From Diplonema japonicum (lineage: Eukaryota; Euglenozoa; Diplonemea; Diplonemida; Diplonemidae), in the NCBI GenBank assembly GCA_964019335.1, contig OZ025685.1, forward strand, positions 498,001-562,000: a stretch of 64,000 nucleotides of DNA. Reading direction: 5' to 3'. The position numbers and the translations under genes were made by a program. Below are positions 19,621 through 28,382 of this stretch, piece after piece. Under the pieces are notes generated by a model that saw only the letters and a program-made list of their open reading frames with translations, did not search any database and had not been told where the DNA came from. The first letter of the stretch is position 1. Every line of letters starts with the position of its first letter.

Positions 19621-20582
19621 ATCTAAAAACAAGGATGATATATACTTTTATTGACTCCGTTTAGCTTCGACGAAAAAAAGAAAAAGGTGCCCATTCGTGG
19701 ACTAGAGGTCCACCGCATCGCCCGCTACAGCATGAAAAAGTCACCGGTTTTTTTTTTTTTTTTTTTCTTCTTTTTTTTTTTCTTTTTAGTGTGGCACCGT
19801 CCGGCTAAAAAAAAGGGGGGGGTGAAAAGTGAGGAGAATCGCTGGTTTGATTTTTTTTTTTGTTACAAATATTTATCTTTCAAAAAAAAAAAATGATTTT
19901 ATAACTATATGCAACTTGTGCCGAGCAAATTTGAAGCGAACAACAAAGACATATAGTCATAAAGAATTATTATTTTTTTTGTTCTTCCCCTCTGTCAGAA
20001 GTTGGGCATTTCAGCATACAAAAAAAGGGGTGACAGGCTCAGGTTTTTTCTTGTCTTCTTTTTTCTTATGACCTCAAGCGATGGTTCTGACTCGAGATAC
20101 AATCTTCATAAAAGATTAGAAAAAGAGGGAGGAAGAATAAAAAAAGGGGGAGATTGTCTTTACGAAATACCATGAGGGGAAAGGGGGGGGGGGGGGGGGG
20201 TTTACTTTGACCATTCAAGAAATAAGGGAGAAAAAAGAGGAGAATAGAAAGTTTTTTCTTGTTTAGCTTTTTTCAAAAAGAAAGAAAAAAAAAGAACAAG
20301 GTGGGGAGGAAGAAAGGTATGGTACGGATTTAAAAAAGAAAAAAACTTCAAAAATATTTATTTTAAAAAGGAAGCTTTTCAGGGGAGGGGGTAGGGGAAG
20401 AACGATAAAAAAGAAACAGAACAAGAGAGAAGGAGGAGTGAGAAAGTAGGGAAACATGTATTCCCCTTCCTCTCCTTGCTGAACTCTTTGTTGATAAATT
20501 ATACAAAAAAAAAAAAAAAAGAAAAAAAAAAACATGGGGAAAGGGGTGCTATGTTGATAAGAAAATAGGAAAATGGCTCCAA

Positions 20583-20643
20583 AAACAAGCTTTGTAACAC
20601 GTGTTTTTGCCAACATAGCCCTTGTGGGGGGGGGGGGGGGGGT
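20583..20643. repeat. Dispersed AAGCTT...TTGCCAACATAG repeat, copy 2
   Basis: This is the diverged partner of the copy at 19062: AAGCTTTG, an ACACGTGTTT core, TTGCCAACATAG, then TTGTG and a G run. Confidence 0.55.
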
Positions 20644-20932
20644 TCTAAACTGGTTATTTATCTTTGTCAAACAACGAAGGGGTCGTCTGCTCCTTCATTT
20701 CTTTTTCCCTTTCCTTCCCTCTGCAGTTTCCTGATCTTTTAAGATAAAAATTTTTTTTAAAGAAAAAAAAAACAGGAACTATCAAGAAGTTATTCTCTGT
20801 TTCTTTTTCTTTTTCTTTTTTTCTTTTTTTTTTTTTTTGCCATCACTCCCTTTCCTCCCCCAATGTCCTTATGAAGGTGTATATATTTATATATATATTT
20901 TCTTTTCCCCCCTTGCTCCCCCAGTGCACGGT

Positions 20933-21019
20933 TTAAGAGTGGGGCTGAGAAAAAGGCTCACTTGCTTGAGGCCGTATGCGTATGACTAATGGGGAGGAGT
21001 CCTTCTAGGGCACTCTTAA
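20933..21019 (+). ncRNA. Possible structured RNA closed by a 9-bp stem
   Basis: TTAAGAGTG (20933-20941) and CACTCTTAA (21011-21019) are perfectly complementary over 9 bp and enclose 69 nt of mixed, non-homopolymer sequence, including a small TGAG/CTCA hairpin. The mixed-composition block extends to about 21090. There is no ORF. It could be an RNA gene or part of the adjacent element; no class was recognised. Confidence 0.3.
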
Positions 21020-21322
21020 GTACCTTGCGCCTTACGTAACCCCTGTATCAGTTCACGGGAAAGGTGGTTAGTGCTCCAGGATGACATGACAGGGAGATTC
21101 TTTTTTTCTTTTTTTTTTTTTTTTTTTCGGTTTGATGATGCCTCCCCTTGTGTGTGAAAGTGTGCCGTTCTCTCCTTCCTCTTCCAACCCCCTCCCCAGG
21201 CATAACTTTGTGCAGATTTTCTTTGCAAATCTTCGTCTGGCGAATCTGACAACAACAAAAAAGAATGTTTCCTGCCGAACCTTAACAAGAAGAGAAGAAA
21301 AAAAAAAAGAAATTGCAAAATG

Positions 21323-22151
21323 TTTTATTTATCTTTTTGCCCCCCTCCCTAGTGTTTTTGGCTGGGGACCCCATAAATAAAGTAGACTTTATTTCCCGGC
21401 GGGGTCGTGGTGGCTGAACCTAAGAGAACATGTAAAGAACGAGCGTTTCTTCGTCCAAATAAGAGATGACAAGCCAACTGAAGCAGTGCTTGGGAAGACC
21501 GTCCTCTATGAGTTAGGTAAGATTGTTGCATGTGAGTTGATGCTCCCCAACGTTAACTCGTTAACGGGCCATACGTTTAAGCGCTCTTGAGGAACACGTC
21601 AGTGTCGACGGTGGAGCTGGCACTGGATTTCGAGAACGTGACTGGGAAGACCCTTGGAGGGAAGCTGGGGGATCTCGCAGAAGTACAGCAGAAAGCGAGG
21701 AGATTGCATGGACTGATGAAGAAGATCTGGCACACATGGGAGCTAGGGAGGGTACTGAAGAAGGTAAGATGGTGAAAGGAAGGAGGGCCTTCCCAGTTGA
21801 GCCGTGCACAAGGGTGCACACTACGATCCATCGGGAGGACAAAGGCGGTGATCGGATGGAACAGGAGGGCGATATTTACATCACCGAAGACCAAGCATGA
21901 CCTAGAGGCGTTGAAAGGACAATGGGCAAGAGAACGAAGAGAAAGAACGGCCAGGCTGGGGAGAAGGCCGGCAAGACCACCAAAGGAGGAGAAACCGCTG
22001 CTGAAAGGGGATAGGTGCAGGTAGAGCATGAGAACAAGGGGGCGTCTCACAAAGACTTCCTTTAACTCATATATTTATTTTTTAGCATGCCAAATATAAA
22101 ACGTCCCCAGCCAAAAAACACTAGGTCGGAGGGCAAAAACGATAAATAAAA
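21323..22151. mobile_element. 829-bp terminal-inverted-repeat element
   Basis: The left end (21323-21369) and right end (22103-22151) are inverted copies of each other, about 90% alike over 47-49 nt: TTTTATTTATC at the outer edge, a TTTTTGCC..CTCC segment, then CTAGTG(T)5-6GGCTGGGGAC on the inner side. This is the layout of a DNA transposon or a non-autonomous derivative. The interior carries a spliced ORF (21381-22024). No target-site duplication could be identified, so the outer edges are uncertain. The superfamily is not recognised, and no DDE catalytic motif was seen. Confidence 0.65.
21381..22024 (+). CDS. Spliced ORF inside the TIR element, start not found
   Basis: Three coding-like blocks read together if two introns are removed. 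Exon A (21381-21516) includes WWLNLREHVKNERFF. Exon B (21582-21763) includes VSTVELALDFENVTG. Exon C (21797-22024) is basic and ends with TAG. The 33-nt intron at 21764-21796 is convincing (AAG/GTAAGA to TTCCCAG, phase 0). The first intron (21517-21581, 65 nt, GTAAGA donor, weak TTTAAG acceptor, phase 1) is less sure. Total about 181 codons with no ATG upstream; the first exon follows a TAA at 21378. A second frame is also open through exon B and the 33-nt intron. The protein is basic, family unknown, and may be the element's own gene or a captured fragment. Confidence 0.4.
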
Positions 22152-22168
22152 TCACAGATTCTTCTATT

Positions 22169-22310
22169 AAAGTGGACTTTATTTTTCCCTTGGCCTCATT
22201 TTCTGTCCCTTGGGGTCATGATTTTCCCTCGCTACGCTCGGGGAAAATCAAACCCCCGCGGGAAGAAAAAACGCCCGCGGGAAATAAACCCGCAATCCAC
22301 TTTATTTTTA
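22169..22310. repeat. Composite inverted repeat and hairpin block
   Basis: TAAAGTGGA at 22168-22176 is inverted as TCCACTTTA at 22296-22304. Inside, TGATTTTCCC (22219-22228) pairs perfectly with GGGAAAATCA (22241-22250), and two CCCGCGGG palindromes follow. The end motif AAGTxGACTTTATTT also occurs at about 21381-21395, inside the left edge of the TIR element, so the two may be related. Confidence 0.55.
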
Positions 22311-23560
22311 CCAAAATCAATAGTTATTATTTGAATGTGTTTTTTTTTTATATCTTCTTGTTTTTTGCAGGGGGGGTTCTCGTTCGACGAAAAAAAAAAA
22401 AAAAAAAAAAAAGAAACACAGCCATGCCTAGGGGGTGGGACAGAGGGGGGGGGGAAAAAAGAAAGAAAGCAAAAAAAAAAAGAAGTGGGGGGGAAGAGGA
22501 ATTGTAAAGCTCAATGGTTTTTTTCTTCTTCTTCTGCGGTCTAGCCTCCCCCTCTTAGTGATCACAGGAGACCTTATTAGGCCCCCTTCGCCCATTCCGT
22601 ACACGTGAACTTCAAAAAAAAAAAAAGAAAAAAAAAAGAAAACTACCCTTTTCTCCTACAAGTAAGGAAATGAAATTAAAAAGGAAAAGGGTGTGATAAT
22701 GTTACATTGTAACACCTTCCTCCCCCCACTCCCCAACCTGCTTCTAACCCCTTTTACTTCAATCCAATGCCTGACTTTCGTGTAGAAGCAAAAAGAAAAA
22801 AAGAAAAAAAAAGCAGGAAAAATAAAACATCATTCTCTTTTTTTTTTTTTTGGACAAATGAGGTGTAACATCTTGTGGGTCCCCCCCCTTATTTTCCTTT
22901 CCGTTTTGTCGGTAACCAAGGGTACTAATCCAGAAAAGATAGAAAACAGCAAAATAGAACGAAAAAAAAAAAGAAAAAAAAAAGAGGAAAGGAATAAAAG
23001 AAAATAGTAAAAAAGGGGGTGGAGGGAGGAGATGGGTGGGGTTTTTTTTTTTTTTTTTCTTGCAGCCGTTAAAGGAGGTGGACATCAGGAGGAGGGCGTC
23101 ACTGTTTTGATAAGCTTCACGACAAACAGAGAGGGGGGGGGGGGGGGGAGATAAATTTATGCGTCCGCGGAAAGTCCTTTTGGCCCCTATCAAATCCACA
23201 TAGCGTACCCCCCCCCCCCCCCCCCCCCCTGGCCGGTGCCCCTCCACCTGGCTGCATAAAGGCAAAAAAGAAAAAAAGAAAGTGTGAGGGAAGAGAAACA
23301 GCGATCCCCCCCGCCCCCGTTTTGTAGAGAGAAAAAAAAAACCCCCCCCATTATTCGAAACTACATTTAGTCCCAACAGGTATTATTATTATTTTTTTTT
23401 TTTTTTTTTCCTCCTTCGGGCCACATTGTGTGTTTCTGAGTCAAGGTTTTACTGACCATGGTTTTATCCTATCAGGCGTAAGGTGCAAGATGTCGGTGTG
23501 GGTATTCACATATGTTCGTCGTCAGGGCACTTACTACTGTTGTTTCTGGATGAATACCCC

Positions 23561-23594
23561 CCCCCCCCCCCCACACACACACACACACACACAC
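23561..23594. repeat. C run followed by CA microsatellite
   Basis: A run of C leads into about 11 CA dinucleotides. It is a simple repeat with no other feature. Confidence 0.8.
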
Positions 23595-23765
23595 GTAAGT
23601 TCTTACCTTGCCGTCTTTTTTCTTTTGGTGCCGCGGTGTCGGAAGAAGAAGAAGAAGAAAAAAAGAAACCCTCATTCTTTTCCCTCCTCCTCTCAACTCT
23701 TATTTCTTTTCTCTTGATTTGGTTCTTTCTTTCTTCTTTTTTTTTTTTTTTTTTTTTCCCCATAC

Positions 23766-23804
23766 ATGGTCGCGTTTTCCCAAGGGTCTTTTTTGGTCGT
23801 TTTT

Positions 23805-23835
<31 letters not shown>

Positions 23836-24233
23836 TTTTTTTTTTTTTTTGCGGGCCGTTGCTAACCACTTCGTTCCTATCATGGTGAATTTTTCTTTTT
23901 AAAATTCAGTTTTTCTTCTTCTGGCAGCTTCCTGAACTTTGCTCAAAAAACCTGAATTGTTTGCTCAGACAACTCCAAAAAGTGCCATTTCGATAGTCAA
24001 ACGAGGCCAGTAGGATCAAGAAGGGCGCACCTAAAAAACCATGAAAAAAGTACAGAAAGTGGTAAAAACAATAATACTAAAGCGCCCACAAGCCCCTATT
24101 CTACTTGCAAACAAAGCTCAGAGGTCTTATATAGACACATAAGCGACGGACGGCTTTTTGATAATAATGCAAAAGAAATAGAGATTTTCTGCCTCGCCAA
24201 ACGGTTATAAGGCTTTTGGGAAAACGCGACCAT
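23766..24233. mobile_element. 468-bp interval bounded by 18-bp inverted repeats
   Basis: ATGGTCGCGTTTTCCCAA at 23766-23783 is perfectly inverted at 24216-24233. The interior has the second copy of the GGGCCGTTGCTAACC repeat (23853-23889) and otherwise non-coding sequence. The pattern fits a small non-autonomous element, but no target duplication was identified. Confidence 0.45.
23853..23889. repeat. Dispersed repeat, copy 2
   Basis: This 37-nt match to 941-978 has one T fewer, and a long T run precedes it. It lies inside the inverted-repeat interval 23766-24233, suggesting the copy at 941 is a fragment of the same family. Confidence 0.75.
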
Positions 24234-24348
24234 ATAAATATAATAAAAAAGAGGAATTAAAAAAAAAAAGAATTTATTCGCATCAGATATCTACTATCCC
24301 TTTCAGTACAAGAAAGAAAAGAAAAAGGGGGAAAGAAATAAAAATAAA

Positions 24349-25329
24349 ATGGCTCAAGCAATGAGCCCAGTACACGAGACCAAGGTGTATGACGCCCTGC
24401 GCCCACTGCTGAACGATCTTGAGAGCAAGAATGCTGTGATCAACAGACTCCTGCAAGACATAGAGGAGAAGGGCGGAGAGATTGAAAAGCTAAAGGTGAA
24501 AGCAAAGACCCGAGAGGAAGAGGTAATGGTACAAGTAGGAGATGTAACAGTGCGGGAGATGATGGAGATGCCAAAGGAGGTTCTGGTGCAGAGGGTAGTG
24601 GAGGTCCAGCAGGCCGCCTTCACGAACTATAACATTGCGGAGGAGGCGAAAAGGAGGCTGCGCGAACTATCGACTTCGATCACAAACCTTTCTGAACGGC
24701 AAGGATCGATATCGGTTTTGAAGCAAGCTCTACGGGACCAAAGCGACCGCACCCTCGACTTGCAGACCTCTCTGAAGGCACACCAATCCAAACACTCTAA
24801 GCTACGGACTCTCGCTACCACACAGCAACAGGTCATCAAGAAGCTCGAGACGTCCATCCACACCCACGAAACGAAGACGACGCACCTCTTCTCCTCCCTC
24901 TCCAGACTGCGCGATGTCATCAATGAAGATTGCCATGAAGAAAAATACAACCGTCTTGCGAAAGATGCCGACAGCCTAGCCAAATATATAAACATGTTGA
25001 TTATAGACTGTGAAGATAAGGGGCGGCGGTCAGACTCTGTGGCTGTGCCCGTCCATACTCGTGCCCATGAGCTCGAAGCAGCACAGACACGGATCTCCAT
25101 AATGGAAGAAGCTGCGCTCGGTCGCGAGCGGCAAGCCGCTCAAGAAATCGCAAGCCTCAAAATGCAGCTGGCCGAGGCCCGTGCCCTTTCCATGTCCGCA
25201 AAGCCGCCCACCCCGACCCCCCTCCCTGCAAAAACAGACCCCTCGCCCAAACGTCGCAGCGCGACGTCCCTTACGACCTCCACTAGGAAAAAACTTGACC
25301 CCATCGTGCCAAGGCATAGATTTGAGTGA
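24349..25329 (+). CDS. Coiled-coil protein
   Basis: The 326-aa protein is mostly helical with heptad-like spacing at about 15-60, 95-180 and 235-280. A Pro/Lys-rich tail with SPKRRS is a likely phosphorylation site. It resembles general coiled-coil scaffold proteins of cilia or the centrosome, but no specific family could be fixed by eye. It opens the dense cluster that runs to about 36.3 kb; its ATG follows an A-rich leader rather than a CAG acceptor, unlike its downstream neighbours. The next gene begins 61 nt on. Confidence 0.7.
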   Translation: MAQAMSPVHETKVYDALRPLLNDLESKNAVINRLLQDIEEKGGEIEKLKVKAKTREEEVMVQVGDVTVREMMEMPKEVLVQRVVEVQQAAFTNYNIAEEAKRRLRELSTSITNLSERQGSISVLKQALRDQSDRTLDLQTSLKAHQSKHSKLRTLATTQQQVIKKLETSIHTHETKTTHLFSSLSRLRDVINEDCHEEKYNRLAKDADSLAKYINMLIIDCEDKGRRSDSVAVPVHTRAHELEAAQTRISIMEEAALGRERQAAQEIASLKMQLAEARALSMSAKPPTPTPLPAKTDPSPKRRSATSLTTSTRKKLDPIVPRHRFE

Positions 25330-25389
25330 TAGCTTTTAAGGATTTGTTTTTCCGTCCCCCCCCTTCTCTGATTTGAAGCGTTCTACAGA

Positions 25390-26265
25390 ATGGGCTCCAC
25401 GACGAAGTCTGAAAAAGAAAAATGTAAACTGAAAGCCATTACCTTCCGCAAGAAGGGCACTTCCACCCCTGTGGAGTGGGCCTTCCCCCCGCTACATGCA
25501 GAAGTACCCATCAAGATGACACGGTACAGGCATGAGCATGTTGATGATGGAGATGATGATGAGGTGATCAGGGAGAGTCTTGGAGAAGTGAAGCAGGAAG
25601 AAGACAGGATGGTGATGAAGAATCGTGGGGTGGATCCTTGCTCGTTGCCACCACGGCTTGCATGCCAGCTGGAGCTGCCGAGGATACCGACTCGTCCCAG
25701 TGTGCCGAACAAAAAGGCTAGGCGGCCAAGGCGGAAGAAGGTCGAAGCCTCTAAACACAAAGAGCCACTGAGCCTAACACCACAGCGTGACGGGGTGTTC
25801 ATCAAGCTTGACTTTTTGAAAAGTTTGCAGCTAACCGACGAGGACGACACTACAAGCGACGACCTCATCCTCAAGTTCCGCCTCCGCAAGGTCTACGCCC
25901 GCTTGCATCCCTTGAAGAATATCAAGCTGGCATCAGAGTTACCCACCGAGCTCCTCACCTCCTGCAAGCAGGTAGACGGATCATGGGAGGCAGTCATACA
26001 CGGAGACGCACCCCTGAGGCCCACCTACCTTTCTTCCCCATCTCTCAAGTTCCATATCCAAAGCAACCCCCTTCCCCGGAGGGGGACTCATCTTGAGGGA
26101 CTCGATACACCTAATGACACGCCCAAGGACAGCCCCAGGTCGTCCAGCGGTGACCTGAAAGCCAACATACTCGGGGGCTGCCGCAGGATGCAAGATACCG
26201 AGATCAATCGCGCCCGTTGCCTCCTCGCAGCCCAGCGTGCTGCCCTTGTCGCCATCCGAAGGTAG
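25390..26265 (+). CDS. Hypothetical basic protein
   Basis: The 291-aa product is not recognised. It has a Lys-rich N-terminus, an acidic patch near residue 53 (DDGDDDE), a strongly basic stretch at about 105-120 (KKARRPRRKK, a possible nuclear localisation signal) and a Ser/Pro-rich region near 240. A helical, Arg-rich C-terminus follows. No membrane segment. ATG 25390 directly follows a TTCTACAG acceptor, 61 nt after the upstream stop, which fits a trans-spliced or tightly packed gene. Confidence 0.65.
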   Translation: MGSTTKSEKEKCKLKAITFRKKGTSTPVEWAFPPLHAEVPIKMTRYRHEHVDDGDDDEVIRESLGEVKQEEDRMVMKNRGVDPCSLPPRLACQLELPRIPTRPSVPNKKARRPRRKKVEASKHKEPLSLTPQRDGVFIKLDFLKSLQLTDEDDTTSDDLILKFRLRKVYARLHPLKNIKLASELPTELLTSCKQVDGSWEAVIHGDAPLRPTYLSSPSLKFHIQSNPLPRRGTHLEGLDTPNDTPKDSPRSSSGDLKANILGGCRRMQDTEINRARCLLAAQRAALVAIRR

Positions 26266-26346
26266 CTCTTTTACAAGACTGCCCGTGTGTGCTGTTAGTT
26301 GTTTGTTTGTTTGCGATCACAATATGAACACACTACAAGGAGAACA

Positions 26347-27132
26347 ATGCATGCAATGCCCCCCTCACCCCTCTCCATGGCGAGTGTGGCAAGCACACCA
26401 CCTATAACTGTGCGCGTGAGCAACTTGGAAGACAGCCCGCTTGTTGAGTGTTACGAAGTGAAGAATGAGGGACAGGACAGGATGCGGCAGGAGTGTGAGC
26501 TAATGCTGCGGACACAACGGGAGAGTATGGCGGTGGTGTTGAGGAGGATGCAGTGTAATGTCTGTAAGGTGATGGAGAAGGCGGTGGTCGACAGACTACG
26601 GAGGGAGTGCTATTGGAAGCTGAGAGTGTGGTCACGGCGGGGGCGGAAAACCGGTGAAGTGAACATGGGCCGCCTCGGACTACACAACATGGGTCCTGAA
26701 CCCAGCCAGTCAATGGTCCCCTCTGTACGTGAGGGGAGCGTCTCATCCATCTCCACTTATTTCTCTGGCTCAGGGTCGTCGGGCAGCCTCTCCCCCAGAC
26801 ATATCTCTGACCTGGCACTCAGCATGCCATCACTTCAGTCCCCTCCAAGGATTACTGTCGGCTCCCACTTCGTGACCGACAAAAAAGCGGCCAACAAGGG
26901 AAGATGGAGCCGTCACTACCTCACTATTTGCAATATCTCATCATCAGGACAGGTGTTCTTCTTGCAGCTCAACACCCCCGTCAGCCTGACGGCCGTCCAG
27001 AACTACATATTAAATGGGCTGCTGTCACCTATCGGGGTCCTCAGTGAAAAGGAGATGGTACGGTGGCACAACAACTGGTGGGACGAGGAGCTCGGAGCAG
27101 AAGATAAAACAGCTAGATATTTAAAACTGTAA
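26347..27132 (+). CDS. Hypothetical protein
   Basis: The 261-aa product is not recognised. A helical region at about 40-100 contains a Cys-x-x-Cys and many Arg. A Ser/Gly-rich linker follows, then a C-terminal domain of about 100 residues rich in aromatics (GRWSRHYL, FFLQLN, WHNNWWDEE). ATG 26347 was chosen over the in-frame TTG at 26299; an AAG precedes it and another ATG sits three codons later. It lies between two other unrecognised genes of similar size, all in the same direction. Confidence 0.6.
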   Translation: MHAMPPSPLSMASVASTPPITVRVSNLEDSPLVECYEVKNEGQDRMRQECELMLRTQRESMAVVLRRMQCNVCKVMEKAVVDRLRRECYWKLRVWSRRGRKTGEVNMGRLGLHNMGPEPSQSMVPSVREGSVSSISTYFSGSGSSGSLSPRHISDLALSMPSLQSPPRITVGSHFVTDKKAANKGRWSRHYLTICNISSSGQVFFLQLNTPVSLTAVQNYILNGLLSPIGVLSEKEMVRWHNNWWDEELGAEDKTARYLKL

Positions 27133-27201
27133 CACTAGACTTGTAGACTTTATTTACGCCACATTTCTCTAAAACCCGTTTAGTCCCCCACCACCACAGG
27201 G

Positions 27202-28293
27202 ATGCCCACTCCTCATGAAATCATGGTCGAGCAGCGGCTTGGGAGACTCGAAGCGAAGGTAGACAAGATACTGGAGTACGTGCTGACCATGCGGGGCAAT
27301 GAAGTGGAGACCATGAGGGAAGCGGCGGAGGCTGTGAGGGTGGAGGCAGTTGATATGCAGAAGATGGAGAGTCCTCATAGAAGCCCAAGGCACAAAAGCC
27401 CTGAGAGAAGTCAGCCTGACGAGTGGGTGCGGGAATGGGACGAGCTCCCCTCGCAACCGGAATCAGTGCAAATAGAGACGAAGAGCGCGAAGCCCATAAC
27501 ATACGAAGAGGCGCTGCACGGAAGCATGTTCGACAGGAGCGACAGGGGACAGAGGGAGACCTCACCTTCTGATATCGTTGAGTCCTATAAAGCACGACTC
27601 ACGGCGCTGACTGCAGCTGCTGAAGAGATGCGAAGGTCGACCATCGCTTCACAGCACTCGCAGACAGCACAACGGACACCTTTGCGGAGACCGACACGCA
27701 CCATAACACCCCCTAAGAGAGGCCCCTCTCCAATTGCTATGGCGCTAGTCACAGCAGCTGCAACACCTATCTGGTCAGTGCCAACCACATCGCCTCTCAC
27801 TGTGAACGGGCACATTGTGGAGTACAGGGATGATGGCATCATCTCAGGCGGTGCAGCAACGTGCAAACTCATCCGCCCCCTTAATGTCGGCACCTCGACT
27901 ATCATGTCCTTAAGCAGCATCAGCGGCAAATGTTGCTTCGTCATCTGCAGCGATGCAGATAGCGCCGACGACCTCCTCTTGACGCACTCAGGACATCACA
28001 ATGGCGACCCCCTCGATAAGCTTTTCCCTATCTTCAACCCTTCCTGCCAGATTAGCATCACGCGGTCTAACAACTTCGTCACTATTAAGTCCCTTGACAG
28101 CTTCGAGGGCCCCAGGTGGATCTTGAAACGCAGCTCGTCCTTGTGGGTAAAAGTAGAGCTACACCGCTCCGACACCATCAGCTTCAGCACCGTACTTGCT
28201 GACACCGACCCCCTCCTCTCTCCCGCTGGGGAGCCCCTTTTAGAAGCTTCCTGTGCATTACCCTTATCTCCTCGCAGACGAGCGAGAGATTAG
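27202..28293 (+). CDS. Hypothetical protein with coiled-coil N-terminus
   Basis: The 363-aa product is not recognised. Residues about 8-55 form a short coiled coil, followed by a disordered Ser/Pro/Arg segment (HRSPRHKSPE). A second helix lies at about 125-150. The C-terminal 170 residues alternate hydrophobic and polar residues as in a beta-rich domain, with Cys-Cys at about 243. ATG 27202 follows CACCACAG, giving a two-base leader if spliced there. It is separated by 70 nt from the upstream stop. Confidence 0.6.
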   Translation: MPTPHEIMVEQRLGRLEAKVDKILEYVLTMRGNEVETMREAAEAVRVEAVDMQKMESPHRSPRHKSPERSQPDEWVREWDELPSQPESVQIETKSAKPITYEEALHGSMFDRSDRGQRETSPSDIVESYKARLTALTAAAEEMRRSTIASQHSQTAQRTPLRRPTRTITPPKRGPSPIAMALVTAAATPIWSVPTTSPLTVNGHIVEYRDDGIISGGAATCKLIRPLNVGTSTIMSLSSISGKCCFVICSDADSADDLLLTHSGHHNGDPLDKLFPIFNPSCQISITRSNNFVTIKSLDSFEGPRWILKRSSSLWVKVELHRSDTISFSTVLADTDPLLSPAGEPLLEASCALPLSPRRRARD

Positions 28294-28382
28294 ATTGTTG
28301 TATCCTTTTGTTAAAAGTACTGTTTACTATTCCAGCAGAGATTTGTTTACCGCACCACTCCAGGCACGATGTCGGATGTACG

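Larger units (their letters stand above)
18783..24348. other. 5.5-kb gene-poor repeat island
   Basis: It consists of long A, T, G and C runs interrupted by repeats: GGAAACG palindromes (18955-19090), two copies of a TTGCCAACATAG element, a paired stem at 20933/21011, an inverted-repeat element with a spliced ORF (21323-22151), a composite hairpin block (22169-22310), a CA microsatellite, and an inverted repeat (23766/24216). Coding-like scraps at 19241-19620 are probably relics. No intact host gene was found. Confidence 0.65.

Noticed and set aside
21577-22050. 157-codon minus-strand ORF in the TIR element
   Set aside because: It is opposite coding-like + strand exons, and the 33-nt intron supports the + strand reading.
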